The notes under the pieces: generated by a model
Databases searched by the model: none
What the model saw: only the letters and a program-made list of their open reading frames with translations
What the model was told of the DNA's origin: nothing
Translations under genes and position numbers: made by a program
Assembly (NCBI GenBank): GCA_020024595.1
Contig: JAHHTO010000001.1
Coordinates: 1-64,000, forward strand
From: Schaedlerella sp.
Lineage (GTDB): Bacteria; Bacillota; Clostridia; Lachnospirales; Lachnospiraceae
DNA: 64,000 nt
Reading direction: 5' to 3'
In this document: in pieces, positions 1 to 7,368 of the stretch
Layout of the letters: each line of letters opens with the position of its first letter
Numbering within the stretch: the first letter of the stretch is position 1

Positions 1-122
1 AAGCTATACCGTTTCTATCTTGCCCTACAATGTTTTCTTATTGGGATTGCACATTTTCAGACTGTTCCTTAAAAGAGAAATACGCTGTCAGTAGCAACCA
101 TGCCGTTGCTGATCTTCCAGCG

Positions 123-626
123 TTAATATGGTATCTCGCACATACCTCGGCTTGTTTCAATGAAACAACCGCCCATATCCAAATCTCGCCCGTAGGCTTC
201 ATAATCAATGTAGTTCTGTAAGCTGGGCGGAATATCCCCTAGTGCCTGCAATTCGTCTATGTAGTAGTAGGCAACATCTGTCATGGTTTCACAATCGGGA
301 TAATAATAAATATCGTCCTTGTGTTCCACGACTTCTTCCAGCGTCCCAAAGTGACTGATAAATTCGTCCAGACACTCTACGATATAGTCGGGAAGTTCCT
401 CTATCATTTCATACATCTCATTGAGTTCTTCAATGGAAACATACTCGCCAATCGCAATCGGGAAGTTGTCGGTATCATGGATTGCGTATTCCTCGTACTG
501 TTCATTCAAGCCAATTTTTTCTTTCACATCTTCCTCGTCAATAGGAAATGTGAACCATGCACCGACTAAATAGCCCTCATTGTATTTGCCAAGATTAGCA
601 ATGTAAACCGCCATATCATCCATCAT
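123..626 (-). CDS. ardA: ArdA-type antirestriction protein (Tn916 Orf18 family)
   Basis: About 167 residues and strongly acidic, with the YIANLGKYNEG opening and an acidic middle typical of ArdA. These proteins mimic DNA and block type I restriction enzymes, protecting an incoming conjugative element in a new host. I chose the ATG at 626 because a GAGGTGGTG ribosome site lies 4-5 bases upstream; an in-frame GTG at 635 would sit inside that site. It lies 17 bases downstream of a second ArdA-like gene, and both belong to the Tn916-like transfer module. The family is clear from sequence; activity against a particular restriction system is inference. Confidence 0.9.
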   Translation of the reverse strand: MMDDMAVYIANLGKYNEGYLVGAWFTFPIDEEDVKEKIGLNEQYEEYAIHDTDNFPIAIGEYVSIEELNEMYEMIEELPDYIVECLDEFISHFGTLEEVVEHKDDIYYYPDCETMTDVAYYYIDELQALGDIPPSLQNYIDYEAYGRDLDMGGCFIETSRGMCEIPY

Positions 627-643
627 AAGCACCACCTCATTTC

Positions 644-1147
644 CTACTCTGGCAGTTCAAAGATACCGTGTTCTGTTACTAAAAAGTTCCCGTGTTCCTG
701 CAAGTGAGAAGCGTAGGCTTCAAAGTCAAAATAATATGCTTGACAGTCCTCGGATAAATGTTTAAACGTCGGGTCGTTCATCAACTTTTGCCTTGCAACA
801 TCTATCATGCTTTTGCAGTCGGGATAAACGGTAATCACGTTCCTGCAAATATAAAGTGCTTCTAAATTTTCAAACACCGCAAGAAGTGCTTTATATTCTT
901 CCTGCATATTGCTTGAAAGCTGGCGGTACATAAACTCTAATTCGTTGAGCTGATACACGCTTGTATGTTCGTGGACTTCATCAACATAAGGCAACACCTT
1001 TTCGATAATGAGGTACTCCGTGCTTTCTGCACCGACACCTAACTTTTCTTCAAACTCTGCAACATCTATCGGCAGGTTAAACCAGTATGATGTTGTTTCT
1101 TCGCCAGTTGTTCCTCTCGTTTCCACCAGCACCCTTGTTTCCTGCAT
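644..1147 (-). CDS. Second ArdA-like antirestriction protein
   Basis: A 167-residue acidic protein with the same layout as its downstream neighbour: a WFNLPID segment near residue 22, then a conserved YPDCKSM segment near residue 110 (YPDCETM in the neighbour). It is therefore a diverged paralogue rather than a recent duplicate. The ribosome site GAGG lies about 5 bases before the ATG. The 3' end of the Orf19-like gene overlaps its first 82 bases. Tandem ArdA proteins may target different restriction enzymes; that is inference. Confidence 0.82.
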   Translation of the reverse strand: MQETRVLVETRGTTGEETTSYWFNLPIDVAEFEEKLGVGAESTEYLIIEKVLPYVDEVHEHTSVYQLNELEFMYRQLSSNMQEEYKALLAVFENLEALYICRNVITVYPDCKSMIDVARQKLMNDPTFKHLSEDCQAYYFDFEAYASHLQEHGNFLVTEHGIFELPE

Positions 1148-1362
1148 TGTTCCTCACGTCCTTTCTGTTGTTTCATCACATCTTTTAAGGTCTGGTACGA
1201 CATACCAAACACATATTTTGAAAAATCTTCTAACTGCCTTTCTTCATAGTCTGCAGAGTTCAGCCGTTTCATTTCCTGCCACACCTTACGCTTGTAAGAG
1301 GGCAGGTCGGAAATATAATCACAGCCGACTTTCGCCTGCATATCCTTAAAAATATCATTCAT
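1066..1362 (-). CDS. Tn916 Orf19-like small conserved protein
   Basis: A 98-residue basic protein starting MNDIFKDMQAKVGC, which resembles the Orf19-type product found in Tn916-family elements; its function is not known. A GGAG ribosome site lies about 8 bases before the ATG. The last 27 or so codons overlap the start of the ArdA-like gene in another frame, and that tail (many Q, K, R, W) may be a read-through extension beyond the family's usual end. The leader just upstream is the point where cargo cassette A begins, and a copy of this leader is found again at 2337-2355. Confidence 0.65.
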   Translation of the reverse strand: MNDIFKDMQAKVGCDYISDLPSYKRKVWQEMKRLNSADYEERQLEDFSKYVFGMSYQTLKDVMKQQKGREEQCRKQGCWWKREEQLAKKQHHTGLTCR

Positions 1363-1390
1363 GTAATCACTCCAATCTGAAATTTAGGTA

Positions 1391-1423
1391 AGAAAAAAAC
1401 AGTCAATCCTAAGACTAACTGCT
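1391..1423 (-). terminator. Cassette A hairpin terminator
   Basis: On the minus strand this is an 11-base-pair stem (with G-T wobbles) and a TTAG loop, followed by seven T. The same hairpin with one or two changes is found at 2362-2395 and 6266-6300. It ends the transcript carrying the SRPBCC and TfoX-like cargo genes. Confidence 0.8.
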
Positions 1424-1462
1424 TTGTGTATAGGAATATGAAATTGTAAAACTAGAAGCTGT

Positions 1463-1783
1463 TTATTTTTTCTTTTTAGGTTTTGGCGTTGGTAGTTCAT
1501 CATACATCACATCAAATAAACCTGTCAGAAAATCTTTATTATCAACTTCTTCCACTAATAACATTTCTTTTGCATTTTCGTATGGTATTTCATAGGTAAC
1601 TGTCGGCATATAAGAAATTGCAGACTTTGTTGGTTTTACCAGCAATCTATCATCATATATACCGCCAACGATTTTTCCACGATAATAGATAATAAATTCT
1701 CCCATCATTGCTCGATATGTTATTTCTTGTAATTCTGATAATTGTTCTAAAACAAATTCTAAATAATCTTTACTTGAAGCCAT
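1463..1783 (-). CDS. TfoX N-terminal domain protein (cassette A cargo)
   Basis: About 106 residues from the ATG at 1783, which has a GGAGG ribosome site 7 bases upstream; the longer reading frame to 1894 would overlap the preceding gene and has no site. The segment with MMGEFIIYYRGKIVGGIYDD and a basic C-terminal tail (PKPKKKK) matches the small TfoX_N family. In proteobacteria the two-domain TfoX/Sxy regulates competence, but stand-alone TfoX_N proteins in Firmicutes have no established role. It is co-transcribed with the SRPBCC gene in a cargo cassette and is not part of the conjugation backbone. Confidence 0.8.
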   Translation of the reverse strand: MASSKDYLEFVLEQLSELQEITYRAMMGEFIIYYRGKIVGGIYDDRLLVKPTKSAISYMPTVTYEIPYENAKEMLLVEEVDNKDFLTGLFDVMYDELPTPKPKKKK

Positions 1784-1809
1784 TTCTAAACCTCCAACTT
1801 TGAATTTTA

Positions 1810-2205
1810 TTATTCCAATGCTTTCTTTAAGTCCATAACAAATTGTTTTTGTTGTTTTTTCAAATAGGTTTTTACAAAAGGCTTCATAAACCACTTTTTA
1901 GGTATCACATTTTCTGTAAAGTTTATTTGTGTTTCATTCCCTTTGTCTGTAAAAATACCAATCCAATGACCTTTCATGTTGCTATTTTCCATATCAAATT
2001 CCCAGCGTTTATATGGTGTTACAACAGTAACGGTAAATGTAGTAGCATATCCATTTTTTGTGTATTCAATAAATTGTTTGTCATTTATTATTTCTGTTTT
2101 GCTCAAATCACTTCGCCATAAGTTATAGTTCTCAACAGCTAAAACAATATTCCAAACTTTTTGAATATCATTATTGATAATTGTATTTATATTTGAAATT
2201 GCCAC
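1810..2205 (-). CDS. SRPBCC (START-like) ligand-binding domain protein (cassette A cargo)
   Basis: A 131-residue single-domain protein starting at a GTG with AGGGG about 9 bases upstream. The opening I-N-N-D-I-Q-K-V-W, the central TPYKRWEFDM strand and the C-terminal helix ending DLKKALE fit the polyketide cyclase/START-like helix-grip fold. Members bind small hydrophobic ligands; the ligand cannot be read from the sequence. It is the first gene of cargo cassette A, with a promoter at 2256-2284, and is followed by the TfoX-like gene. Confidence 0.78.
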   Translation of the reverse strand: MAISNINTIINNDIQKVWNIVLAVENYNLWRSDLSKTEIINDKQFIEYTKNGYATTFTVTVVTPYKRWEFDMENSNMKGHWIGIFTDKGNETQINFTENVIPKKWFMKPFVKTYLKKQQKQFVMDLKKALE

Positions 2206-2255
2206 TTTTTCATTCCCCTTTTCAAATTACTGTTTGTCGCTTTCTTCATATCCAT

Positions 2256-2284
2256 ATTATATCATTTGTATATCAGCACCACAA
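2256..2284 (-). promoter_or_regulatory. Cassette A promoter
   Basis: On the minus strand: -35 TTGTGG, a spacer of 17 bases, -10 TATAAT. The transcript would begin near ATGGATATGAAG, which is complementary to the segment just before the cassette A terminator. Near copies stand before cassette B and cassette C. Confidence 0.75.
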
Positions 2285-2361
2285 TAAAATTTTATGCTCC
2301 GATAATCTTATTGAACAGCTCTAACAGACACCATTTCATCACTCTAATCTGAAATTTTGAC
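2263..2361 (-). repeat. Duplicated backbone flank between cassettes A and B
   Basis: This 99-base stretch repeats sequence from both sides of the cassette site. It holds a copy of the Orf19-like leader (2337-2355) and the last 11 codons plus stop of the TcpD-like gene (encoding LLELFNKIIGA), followed by the same -35 region. The intact versions lie at 1362-1385 and 3080-3135. It reads as the scar of a tandem insertion or recombination at one site. Confidence 0.75.
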
Positions 2362-2395
2362 AAGAAAAAAGCAGTCAATCCTAAGACTAACTGCT
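2362..2395 (-). terminator. Cassette B hairpin terminator
   Basis: Minus-strand stem AGCAGTTAGTC / GATTGACTGCT with a TTAG loop, followed by TTTTTTC. It is nearly identical to the hairpins ending cassettes A and C and closes the transcript of the alpha/beta hydrolase. Confidence 0.8.
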
Positions 2396-2423
2396 TTGTG
2401 TGTATGGATATAAAATCTAAATT

Positions 2424-3026
2424 CTATTGTATAACTTTTCTTAGCCAATTATCTCTAAAGAAAATCTGTTCGTCAGTATGAAACCAATGTTCTCCGTCAT
2501 TCATAACTGTAAGATTTGCACAATGTCTATCAATAAATTTATCTACCGTTTGACGTGATGTAAGATTATCATGTTCAGCATATAAAATTTCGGTAGGCGT
2601 TTTCCAATTTATCGGGTTTGCCCGAACAAAACATAGATATTCCCACGATAATGTTTCCCCAAAATCAGTTGGTATTTCTTTGCTTTCAGAAAGTTCCTTT
2701 TCAGACACATTCGCCCAGCTCATCATATCTACTATAAGTTGTTCCATATCAAGTATAGGCGATATGAATAATGCTTTTTCAATCTTGAAATTCTGTAATG
2801 TGTGCATTGTAAAATAAGCTCCGATACTATTAGCAAGTACATATATGTAGTCATATTTTTCAGATATTTTATCGTAGACTTCCATAATTTTATTTTTTAC
2901 AATCCACGGGAAATAGTCATTATAATCTACTCCAAAAACATCAAAATCTAAACAAATATTTTTGAACTGTTCGGCTTCAAGATAACTTCCACCTTTACCA
3001 TGAACATATATCATTGCTTTCTTCAA
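2424..3026 (-). CDS. Alpha/beta hydrolase family protein (cassette B cargo)
   Basis: About 200 residues. The start is most likely the TTG at 3026, which gives MKKAMIYVHGKGG and has GGGGGCG 5-6 bases upstream; the upstream ATG at 3065 has no site and would lie over the promoter. The YVHGKGG oxyanion-hole segment, the LANSIGAY nucleophile elbow (serine in N-S-I-G) and the late EHWFH histidine support a serine hydrolase. The substrate is unknown. It is the only gene of cargo cassette B, with its own promoter and terminator. Confidence 0.8.
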   Translation of the reverse strand: MKKAMIYVHGKGGSYLEAEQFKNICLDFDVFGVDYNDYFPWIVKNKIMEVYDKISEKYDYIYVLANSIGAYFTMHTLQNFKIEKALFISPILDMEQLIVDMMSWANVSEKELSESKEIPTDFGETLSWEYLCFVRANPINWKTPTEILYAEHDNLTSRQTVDKFIDRHCANLTVMNDGEHWFHTDEQIFFRDNWLRKVIQ

Positions 3027-3063
3027 AATAACGCCCCCATAAATCAGAATTTTATATATCCAC

Positions 3064-3092
3064 ATTATACCATTCGCATGTCAGCACCACAA
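3064..3092 (-). promoter_or_regulatory. Cassette B promoter
   Basis: Minus-strand -35 TTGTGG, 17-base spacer, -10 TATAAT. It begins right after the stop codon of the TcpD-like gene and drives the hydrolase. Spacing and boxes match those of cassettes A and C. Confidence 0.75.
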
Positions 3093-3099
3093 TAAAATT

Positions 3100-3321
3100 T
3101 TATGCACCAATAATCTTATTGAACAGTTCCAACAGTACATCTTTCACACCGCCAGCATTGAATACCAAGCCGACAGCAATCAAGGCAACTACCAAGAAAC
3201 CGATAAGTTTGGAAAACTCACGCTTGAACCCTAAGTAGATACCGATAACCACAATCGCCATAAGCACTAAGCTCTGTGCGTTTGATAAAAACCATTGATA
3301 CAAATTTTGTCCGAAATTCAT
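3100..3321 (-). CDS. TcpD-like membrane protein of the transfer apparatus
   Basis: 73 residues with two hydrophobic stretches (about 17-34 and 38-56) and little else, matching the TcpD-like membrane proteins found in Tn916- and pCW3-type conjugation modules. Such proteins are thought to form part of the mating pore; the exact role is not established. Its ATG directly abuts the stop of the DUF3789 gene, so the two are probably translationally coupled. Its last 11 codons recur at about 2296-2331. Confidence 0.75.
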   Translation of the reverse strand: MNFGQNLYQWFLSNAQSLVLMAIVVIGIYLGFKREFSKLIGFLVVALIAVGLVFNAGGVKDVLLELFNKIIGA

Positions 3322-3456
3322 TTAATTTTCCTCGCTTTCTTTTAATTTCTTCATTTCATAGTCAGCTTCTTTGCCGACATTCAAAATACACATCAAGACT
3401 ATGCCGATACCTATTCCCATAGATACCAGCAGGAAGTCTTCCAATAACACCCACAT
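3322..3456 (-). CDS. Small DUF3789-like membrane protein
   Basis: A 44-residue frame starting MWVLLEDFLLVSMG, with one membrane segment (about 8-25) and a charged lysine/glutamate-rich tail. It sits between the MobT relaxase and the TcpD-like gene, where DUF3789 proteins usually lie in Tn916-type elements. AGGAGTG stands about 8 bases before the ATG. The function is unknown. Confidence 0.75.
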   Translation of the reverse strand: MWVLLEDFLLVSMGIGIGIVLMCILNVGKEADYEMKKLKESEEN

Positions 3457-3468
3457 TTTTTATCACTC

Positions 3469-4665
3469 CTAACTTTCCACCAAATCTTTTGCAGGGGTCG
3501 TTTGCTGTTTGATTATCATTTCATGCTTTTCTGTGAGCTTTGCCTGCTGTTCGATTGTTTCCATGTAATCTGTACCGTTTCCCTTATCAATCTTTTTCAG
3601 CATTTTTAAGGTCGGTGCTACCTGCCTTTGTACCCAACGCAATGTACGGTCTAAGGTATAAGGTTCTGGCTTTGTCGTCAGTTTCAGATTTTGCCGATTA
3701 TCGCCGATAAACCATGCCCAGCGGTCATTGAGTTTCCAGTTATTTTTTCGCTTGTCTGGTTCTTCATCAACAAACCGCACATACTGGTTGATAATAGAAA
3801 AGGCGGTCTGTTCTGCGTCATAATAGGTCAGCAAATCTCGTACTGCATAATAGGCACGTTCATTACGAAGCCACATCTCAAAACGGTTGATAATGTCGGC
3901 TTCTTCAAGTGGTGTCCCGAACTTGACGTACTGCTCATAATCTTTTTCATAGATACAGAAATACACATCTGATTTCAGAGAACCAAGATAAAGGGTACGT
4001 CCCATATATTCTCTGTCGTCCTCTCTGTGCTTGATAAGCTCACCCGACTGGTAAAACTTATAACTTCTGGACTTCCCGATATATTCCCGTTTCCTGCATT
4101 TTTCCGCAAACTCTGGAATATCCAAAATGCCCGTATGGTCGTTGATAGCAAGGTCGATACGCTTCATCACGCCACCGTCTATAAGGGCGTCCATGAGGAA
4201 GTCATACCAGCTTCTTTTCTGTGCCAGCAGGTAACTTTCAAACTGCCGGCAACCACGCCCCTTTAATTCTAAAAGGACACCTTTTTCTTCGTCAGCCGAC
4301 GTATAGATAAAGATGTCCCCTAAAGAGTAATGCTCCGTATAACTGTAATGTCCGTAATCTTCATGAAGCATATAATTGATATTCAGTTTTAATATATCTT
4401 TGATGATGTGCTGTATATCCAGCGTAGGAAAACGAATTTTTACATAATCAAACAGCATGGTAAGCGGTGCTTCTGGATTGAACCTTGCCAGTTCCTTATG
4501 CAAAGTTTCCAGAAGTTCTTTTGACGGCTTCATTTTTCCACTTTCTATCTTGTTGAGATATTCCCTTGTGATACCAGAAGCCACCGCCAGCCTGCCTTGT
4601 GAGATACCGTAAGCAATCCGTTTCTCCCGTAATTCTTTTATCCATTGTTCTTCATTCAGAACCAT
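3469..4665 (-). CDS. mobT: MobT-family relaxase / replication initiation protein (Tn916 Orf20 type)
   Basis: 398 residues. Residues about 8-60 form an XRE-type helix-turn-helix (YGISQGRLAVASGITREYL), followed by a rolling-circle replication-initiator core with YGHYSYTEHY, RIDLAIND and WLRNERAYY segments. MobT nicks oriT to start transfer and also supports rolling-circle replication of the excised element. The length fits the family. The oriT-like inverted repeat lies just upstream at 4786-4810, as in Tn916 and ICEBs1. Confidence 0.92.
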   Translation of the reverse strand: MVLNEEQWIKELREKRIAYGISQGRLAVASGITREYLNKIESGKMKPSKELLETLHKELARFNPEAPLTMLFDYVKIRFPTLDIQHIIKDILKLNINYMLHEDYGHYSYTEHYSLGDIFIYTSADEEKGVLLELKGRGCRQFESYLLAQKRSWYDFLMDALIDGGVMKRIDLAINDHTGILDIPEFAEKCRKREYIGKSRSYKFYQSGELIKHREDDREYMGRTLYLGSLKSDVYFCIYEKDYEQYVKFGTPLEEADIINRFEMWLRNERAYYAVRDLLTYYDAEQTAFSIINQYVRFVDEEPDKRKNNWKLNDRWAWFIGDNRQNLKLTTKPEPYTLDRTLRWVQRQVAPTLKMLKKIDKGNGTDYMETIEQQAKLTEKHEMIIKQQTTPAKDLVES

Positions 4666-4785
4666 ACCCCCAATCTGTCAAGTGTGAAGTTTTTTCAAGC
4701 GACTTCACAGCCGATTTTTACTAGGAAACCATGCCAGAAGCCTTATGTTTCCTATGTTTTTTGTCTATTGTCTATTTGCAAACGT

Positions 4786-4810
4786 ACCCCTCTGTTAGAT
4801 ACCGAGGGGT
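4786..4810. other. Probable oriT inverted repeat
   Basis: ACCCCTC, an 11-base loop containing TGTTAG, then GAGGGGT. The layout and sequence resemble the oriT arm of ICEBs1 and Tn916 as I remember them (CCCC...GCTAACAG...GGGG type), and the position between the Orf20- and Orf21-type genes is the expected one. A second inverted repeat, TGGCGT/ACGCCA, follows at about 4820-4837. The nick site itself is not assigned. Confidence 0.7.
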
Positions 4811-4848
4811 TTTACCTGCTGGCGTGGCTTACGCCACACCAGCAACGG

Positions 4849-6243
4849 CTAGTCCGTGCCGTCGCCTTTTGCTTCGCACGTCGCCGTCCCGTCCTGCCTT
4901 GCCTGTGCAAGAGAGCCGATAGTCTGCAAAAAATCATGTCCTTTCGGGACTAAAGGCGTGTAAAATTCACTTATCACGCTTGTTCCCACATCACAATATC
5001 CACGCCCCTTGATACGCTTCTGAAAAAACTGCTTTTTCACATCTGAACCGAACAGCATACCGTAACCTAATTCGCTGATACGCCCAAGTCCCACACGGAA
5101 ATTGAAATTATCTCTGATACCGTCCGAGAAATACTTTGCGTCTGGACGCTGGCAGGCAACGATAAGGAAATATCCTGCTTGCCGTCCTAACATGACGATT
5201 TTCTTTAACTGGCTAAGTAAGCTCACGCTTTCTTTCGTCCCCAGCATTTCAAAAAATGCCACATATTCATCAAAGATAAGAAAGCAGGGTGGCAGTCCCA
5301 GATAGGCGTAGTTTTCGCCCGTCTTATAGTTCGGGTGTCGCTTCATTTCCTCACTTCGCTGTACCATACCCTCATAAAAGGCATTGACACAATCAATCAT
5401 TTCTTCTTTATTGTGATACACATTTCCCATAACTGTCCCTAAGTCTGCAAGGTCAGCGTTCTTCGGGTCTAAGATGTAGAGGACAGCGTTGGTATGCAGT
5501 AAGGCTTCAATGAGCGTCAGCAGGAAATAGGTTTTACCACCACCAGTCCCACCAGCAATCAGAGCATGAGGAAGTGCGTCATATTCCCAGACAAGATTTT
5601 TCATCAGTCTAAGACTGCCGTTTTCTGCCCATACTTCATCAATGGTAATACGGTTCGCTATCATATCATAAAGCAGGGTGTATTCGATATAGCCGTCATG
5701 CAAGGTCTTGTCGGTCAGCTCGCAGTACAAGCCACTTTCCAATTTATCCTCTAACCGTAAAAGCTGGTCTTGATATTTTCCTAATGTGATTTCACAGCGG
5801 ATATAAAGCACTCCCTTTTCCATTTGATAATAAATCTTTGGAAACCAGATGATTTTTTCCCTTGATCTACTTTGCAGGTCAGTAAAAAAACCGCTGTCTT
5901 GTACGGTATCGGCTTCATACCACTTATTTTCTAACACCATTCTTGCTAGCTTTTGACGGTGCAGGAGCTTCTTGAAACTGTCGTAACAGAAGCGGTAATA
6001 CAGAAAAGCGACTAATGCACAAACACCAGTCGCTATCAGTATGGTTATAAAGTTATATGAGGAAAGCGTCAAGCCGTTTTCTAACAAGGTGAAATGCTCC
6101 CAATCAGTACCCATGAGCTGTTTAATATTCAGTAGCAGGAAAACCGCCACGAATATAAACAGAAGTGTTCCTATGGAAAAATGATAGACAAGGTGCTTGT
6201 CGCTGGCTCTGATACGGTGTCCTTTGTTCCAAATCTTACGCAT
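4849..6243 (-). CDS. FtsK/SpoIIIE-type coupling ATPase (Tn916 Orf21 / TcpA type)
   Basis: 464 residues. Two membrane segments lie at about 22-39 and 64-83. The motor domain has a Walker A GGTGGGKT at 231-238 and a Walker B FLIFDEY at 321-327. The length is almost that of Tn916 Orf21. It links the relaxase-DNA complex to the mating pore and pumps DNA. It is followed, across the oriT region, by the MobT gene and preceded by cargo cassette C, which separates it from the DUF961 genes. Confidence 0.93.
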   Translation of the reverse strand: MRKIWNKGHRIRASDKHLVYHFSIGTLLFIFVAVFLLLNIKQLMGTDWEHFTLLENGLTLSSYNFITILIATGVCALVAFLYYRFCYDSFKKLLHRQKLARMVLENKWYEADTVQDSGFFTDLQSRSREKIIWFPKIYYQMEKGVLYIRCEITLGKYQDQLLRLEDKLESGLYCELTDKTLHDGYIEYTLLYDMIANRITIDEVWAENGSLRLMKNLVWEYDALPHALIAGGTGGGKTYFLLTLIEALLHTNAVLYILDPKNADLADLGTVMGNVYHNKEEMIDCVNAFYEGMVQRSEEMKRHPNYKTGENYAYLGLPPCFLIFDEYVAFFEMLGTKESVSLLSQLKKIVMLGRQAGYFLIVACQRPDAKYFSDGIRDNFNFRVGLGRISELGYGMLFGSDVKKQFFQKRIKGRGYCDVGTSVISEFYTPLVPKGHDFLQTIGSLAQARQDGTATCEAKGDGTD

Positions 6244-6265
6244 AAATCAATCACTCCTTTCTGGG

Positions 6266-6300
6266 TAAGAAAAAAGCAGTCAATCCTAAGACTAACTGCT
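6266..6300 (-). terminator. Cassette C hairpin terminator
   Basis: The same minus-strand stem-loop as at 1391 and 2362 (AGCAGTTAGTC, TTAG, GATTGACTGCT, then TTTTTTC). The segment just upstream, CTTCATATCCAT (6309-6320), is a perfect complement of the transcript start of this cassette. Confidence 0.8.
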
Positions 6301-6320
6301 TTATGTGTATGGATATGAAG

Positions 6321-6494
6321 TTATCTATTATGGGCTATCTTACAAAAACCAGCTATGATGGAAAAACAGCCTAATAATCCAATTACAATTCTCCATACCA
6401 TACTATGAATTTCTACTACTATTGATTGAGAAAATACAGAAAATAGAAGAATAATCAATCCTAATAGTATCAACGCAATATTAGATTTTTTCAT
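6321..6494 (-). CDS. 57-residue two-segment membrane protein (cassette C cargo)
   Basis: An ATG with GGAGG 7 bases upstream opens a 57-codon frame starting MKKSNIALILLGLIILLF and ending CKIAHNR. Two hydrophobic stretches (about 5-21 and 36-51) are separated by a short polar loop. I do not recognise the family. It is the only reading frame in cargo cassette C, placed between a TATAAT promoter and the cassette terminator, so it is likely translated. Confidence 0.7.
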   Translation of the reverse strand: MKKSNIALILLGLIILLFSVFSQSIVVEIHSMVWRIVIGLLGCFSIIAGFCKIAHNR

Positions 6495-6540
6495 TATCTT
6501 ACCTCCACAACTTTTTATTTGCCGTTTTCTTCATATCCAT

Positions 6541-6569
6541 ATTATAACAGTTCCATATATCCGCTACAA
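6541..6569 (-). promoter_or_regulatory. Cassette C promoter
   Basis: Minus-strand -35 TTGTAG, 17-base spacer, -10 TATAAT, with a transcript start near ATGGATATGAAG. It lies about 20 bases after the stop of the upstream DUF961 gene and matches the promoters of cassettes A and B. Confidence 0.72.
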
Positions 6570-6589
6570 TAAAAATCTATTCGGCAAGC

Positions 6590-6973
6590 CTATTTTTTCG
6601 GCTGTCCCTGCGGTGCATGGTTCTGCGGATTTCCTGTGTTCTGGTTGCCTCTATTCTTCAACACAATATCCTCTGCCTTTACATACCAGTCCACATCTGC
6701 ACCCATATAGGTCTTTCTTGATACCGTATCGGCTACTGGATTGACAAGTTCCACAACTGCATTGTACGGAAATTCCCTTAATGGTACTTCTGGCGGTACA
6801 GACACGGGGATAATGCCACCATGCAGACTGCACTTCAAATCATAGATACGCTTTTTTAGCTGGGTACTCGGTGTCCCGTCCTCATTCTGCAAGAACACAT
6901 CACGAACCGCTGTAAATTTTAATTCTCCAAATGTTTTCTCTTTGTCAATAACAAACCCGTTTGATAATCTCAT
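6590..6973 (-). CDS. DUF961 protein (Tn916 Orf22 type)
   Basis: 127 residues. The body (residues 1-108) has the DUF961 pattern ...TFGELKF..., ...VPLREFPYNAVVELVNPVAD..., ending in a D/E-rich strand. The C-terminus is a short N/Q/P/G-rich tail. These proteins always travel with Tn916-type transfer genes; a role in processing oriT DNA has been proposed for relatives. It follows the Orf23-type gene by 15 bases. Confidence 0.88.
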   Translation of the reverse strand: MRLSNGFVIDKEKTFGELKFTAVRDVFLQNEDGTPSTQLKKRIYDLKCSLHGGIIPVSVPPEVPLREFPYNAVVELVNPVADTVSRKTYMGADVDWYVKAEDIVLKNRGNQNTGNPQNHAPQGQPKK

Positions 6974-6988
6974 AAATTCTTCACTCCT

Positions 6989-7315
6989 TTACTTTTCTTC
7001 AACTGCTACAATATCATCAGCAACTAACACATAATCGGTATGTCCCATATCCCCGATTGCGTAACCTCTGCCGTATAACTTCGGATTGACAAGTTTTACT
7101 TTCTGCTCATACTTGAACTTCTTTTCGCCAGCCTGCACGGGAATTTCCACGACAACATTTTCGCCTTTCTGTACGTCAGAATAAAGGTTATAGCTTCGTC
7201 TGGCTAAGACCCTGCGGTTATTTTTATCTCTTTCAAAGACTGGCTCGCTTTCGCCTGCAAATTCAAGAGTTCCAAAAGACTGTGCCATATCTGGCACGAC
7301 ATATTTCATTTCCAT
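6989..7315 (-). CDS. DUF961 protein (Tn916 Orf23 type)
   Basis: 108 residues, a paralogue of the next gene (shared SFGTLEF, KVKLVNPKLYG and a final VADDIVAVEE strand). It is the first gene of the transfer module, directly downstream of a structured leader. The ribosome site is weak (ACGAGGTAAAAC before the ATG). Confidence 0.88.
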   Translation of the reverse strand: MEMKYVVPDMAQSFGTLEFAGESEPVFERDKNNRRVLARRSYNLYSDVQKGENVVVEIPVQAGEKKFKYEQKVKLVNPKLYGRGYAIGDMGHTDYVLVADDIVAVEEK

Positions 7316-7368
7316 ATTGTTTTACCTCGTTTCTTTCTATTTTTGATAAGTTTTTTTGATTGTGATTT

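Noticed and set aside
1..122. Possible start of an Orf17-type gene at the left edge
   Set aside because: Only short frames with stops are seen in these bases, and the expected neighbour would lie mainly outside the window.
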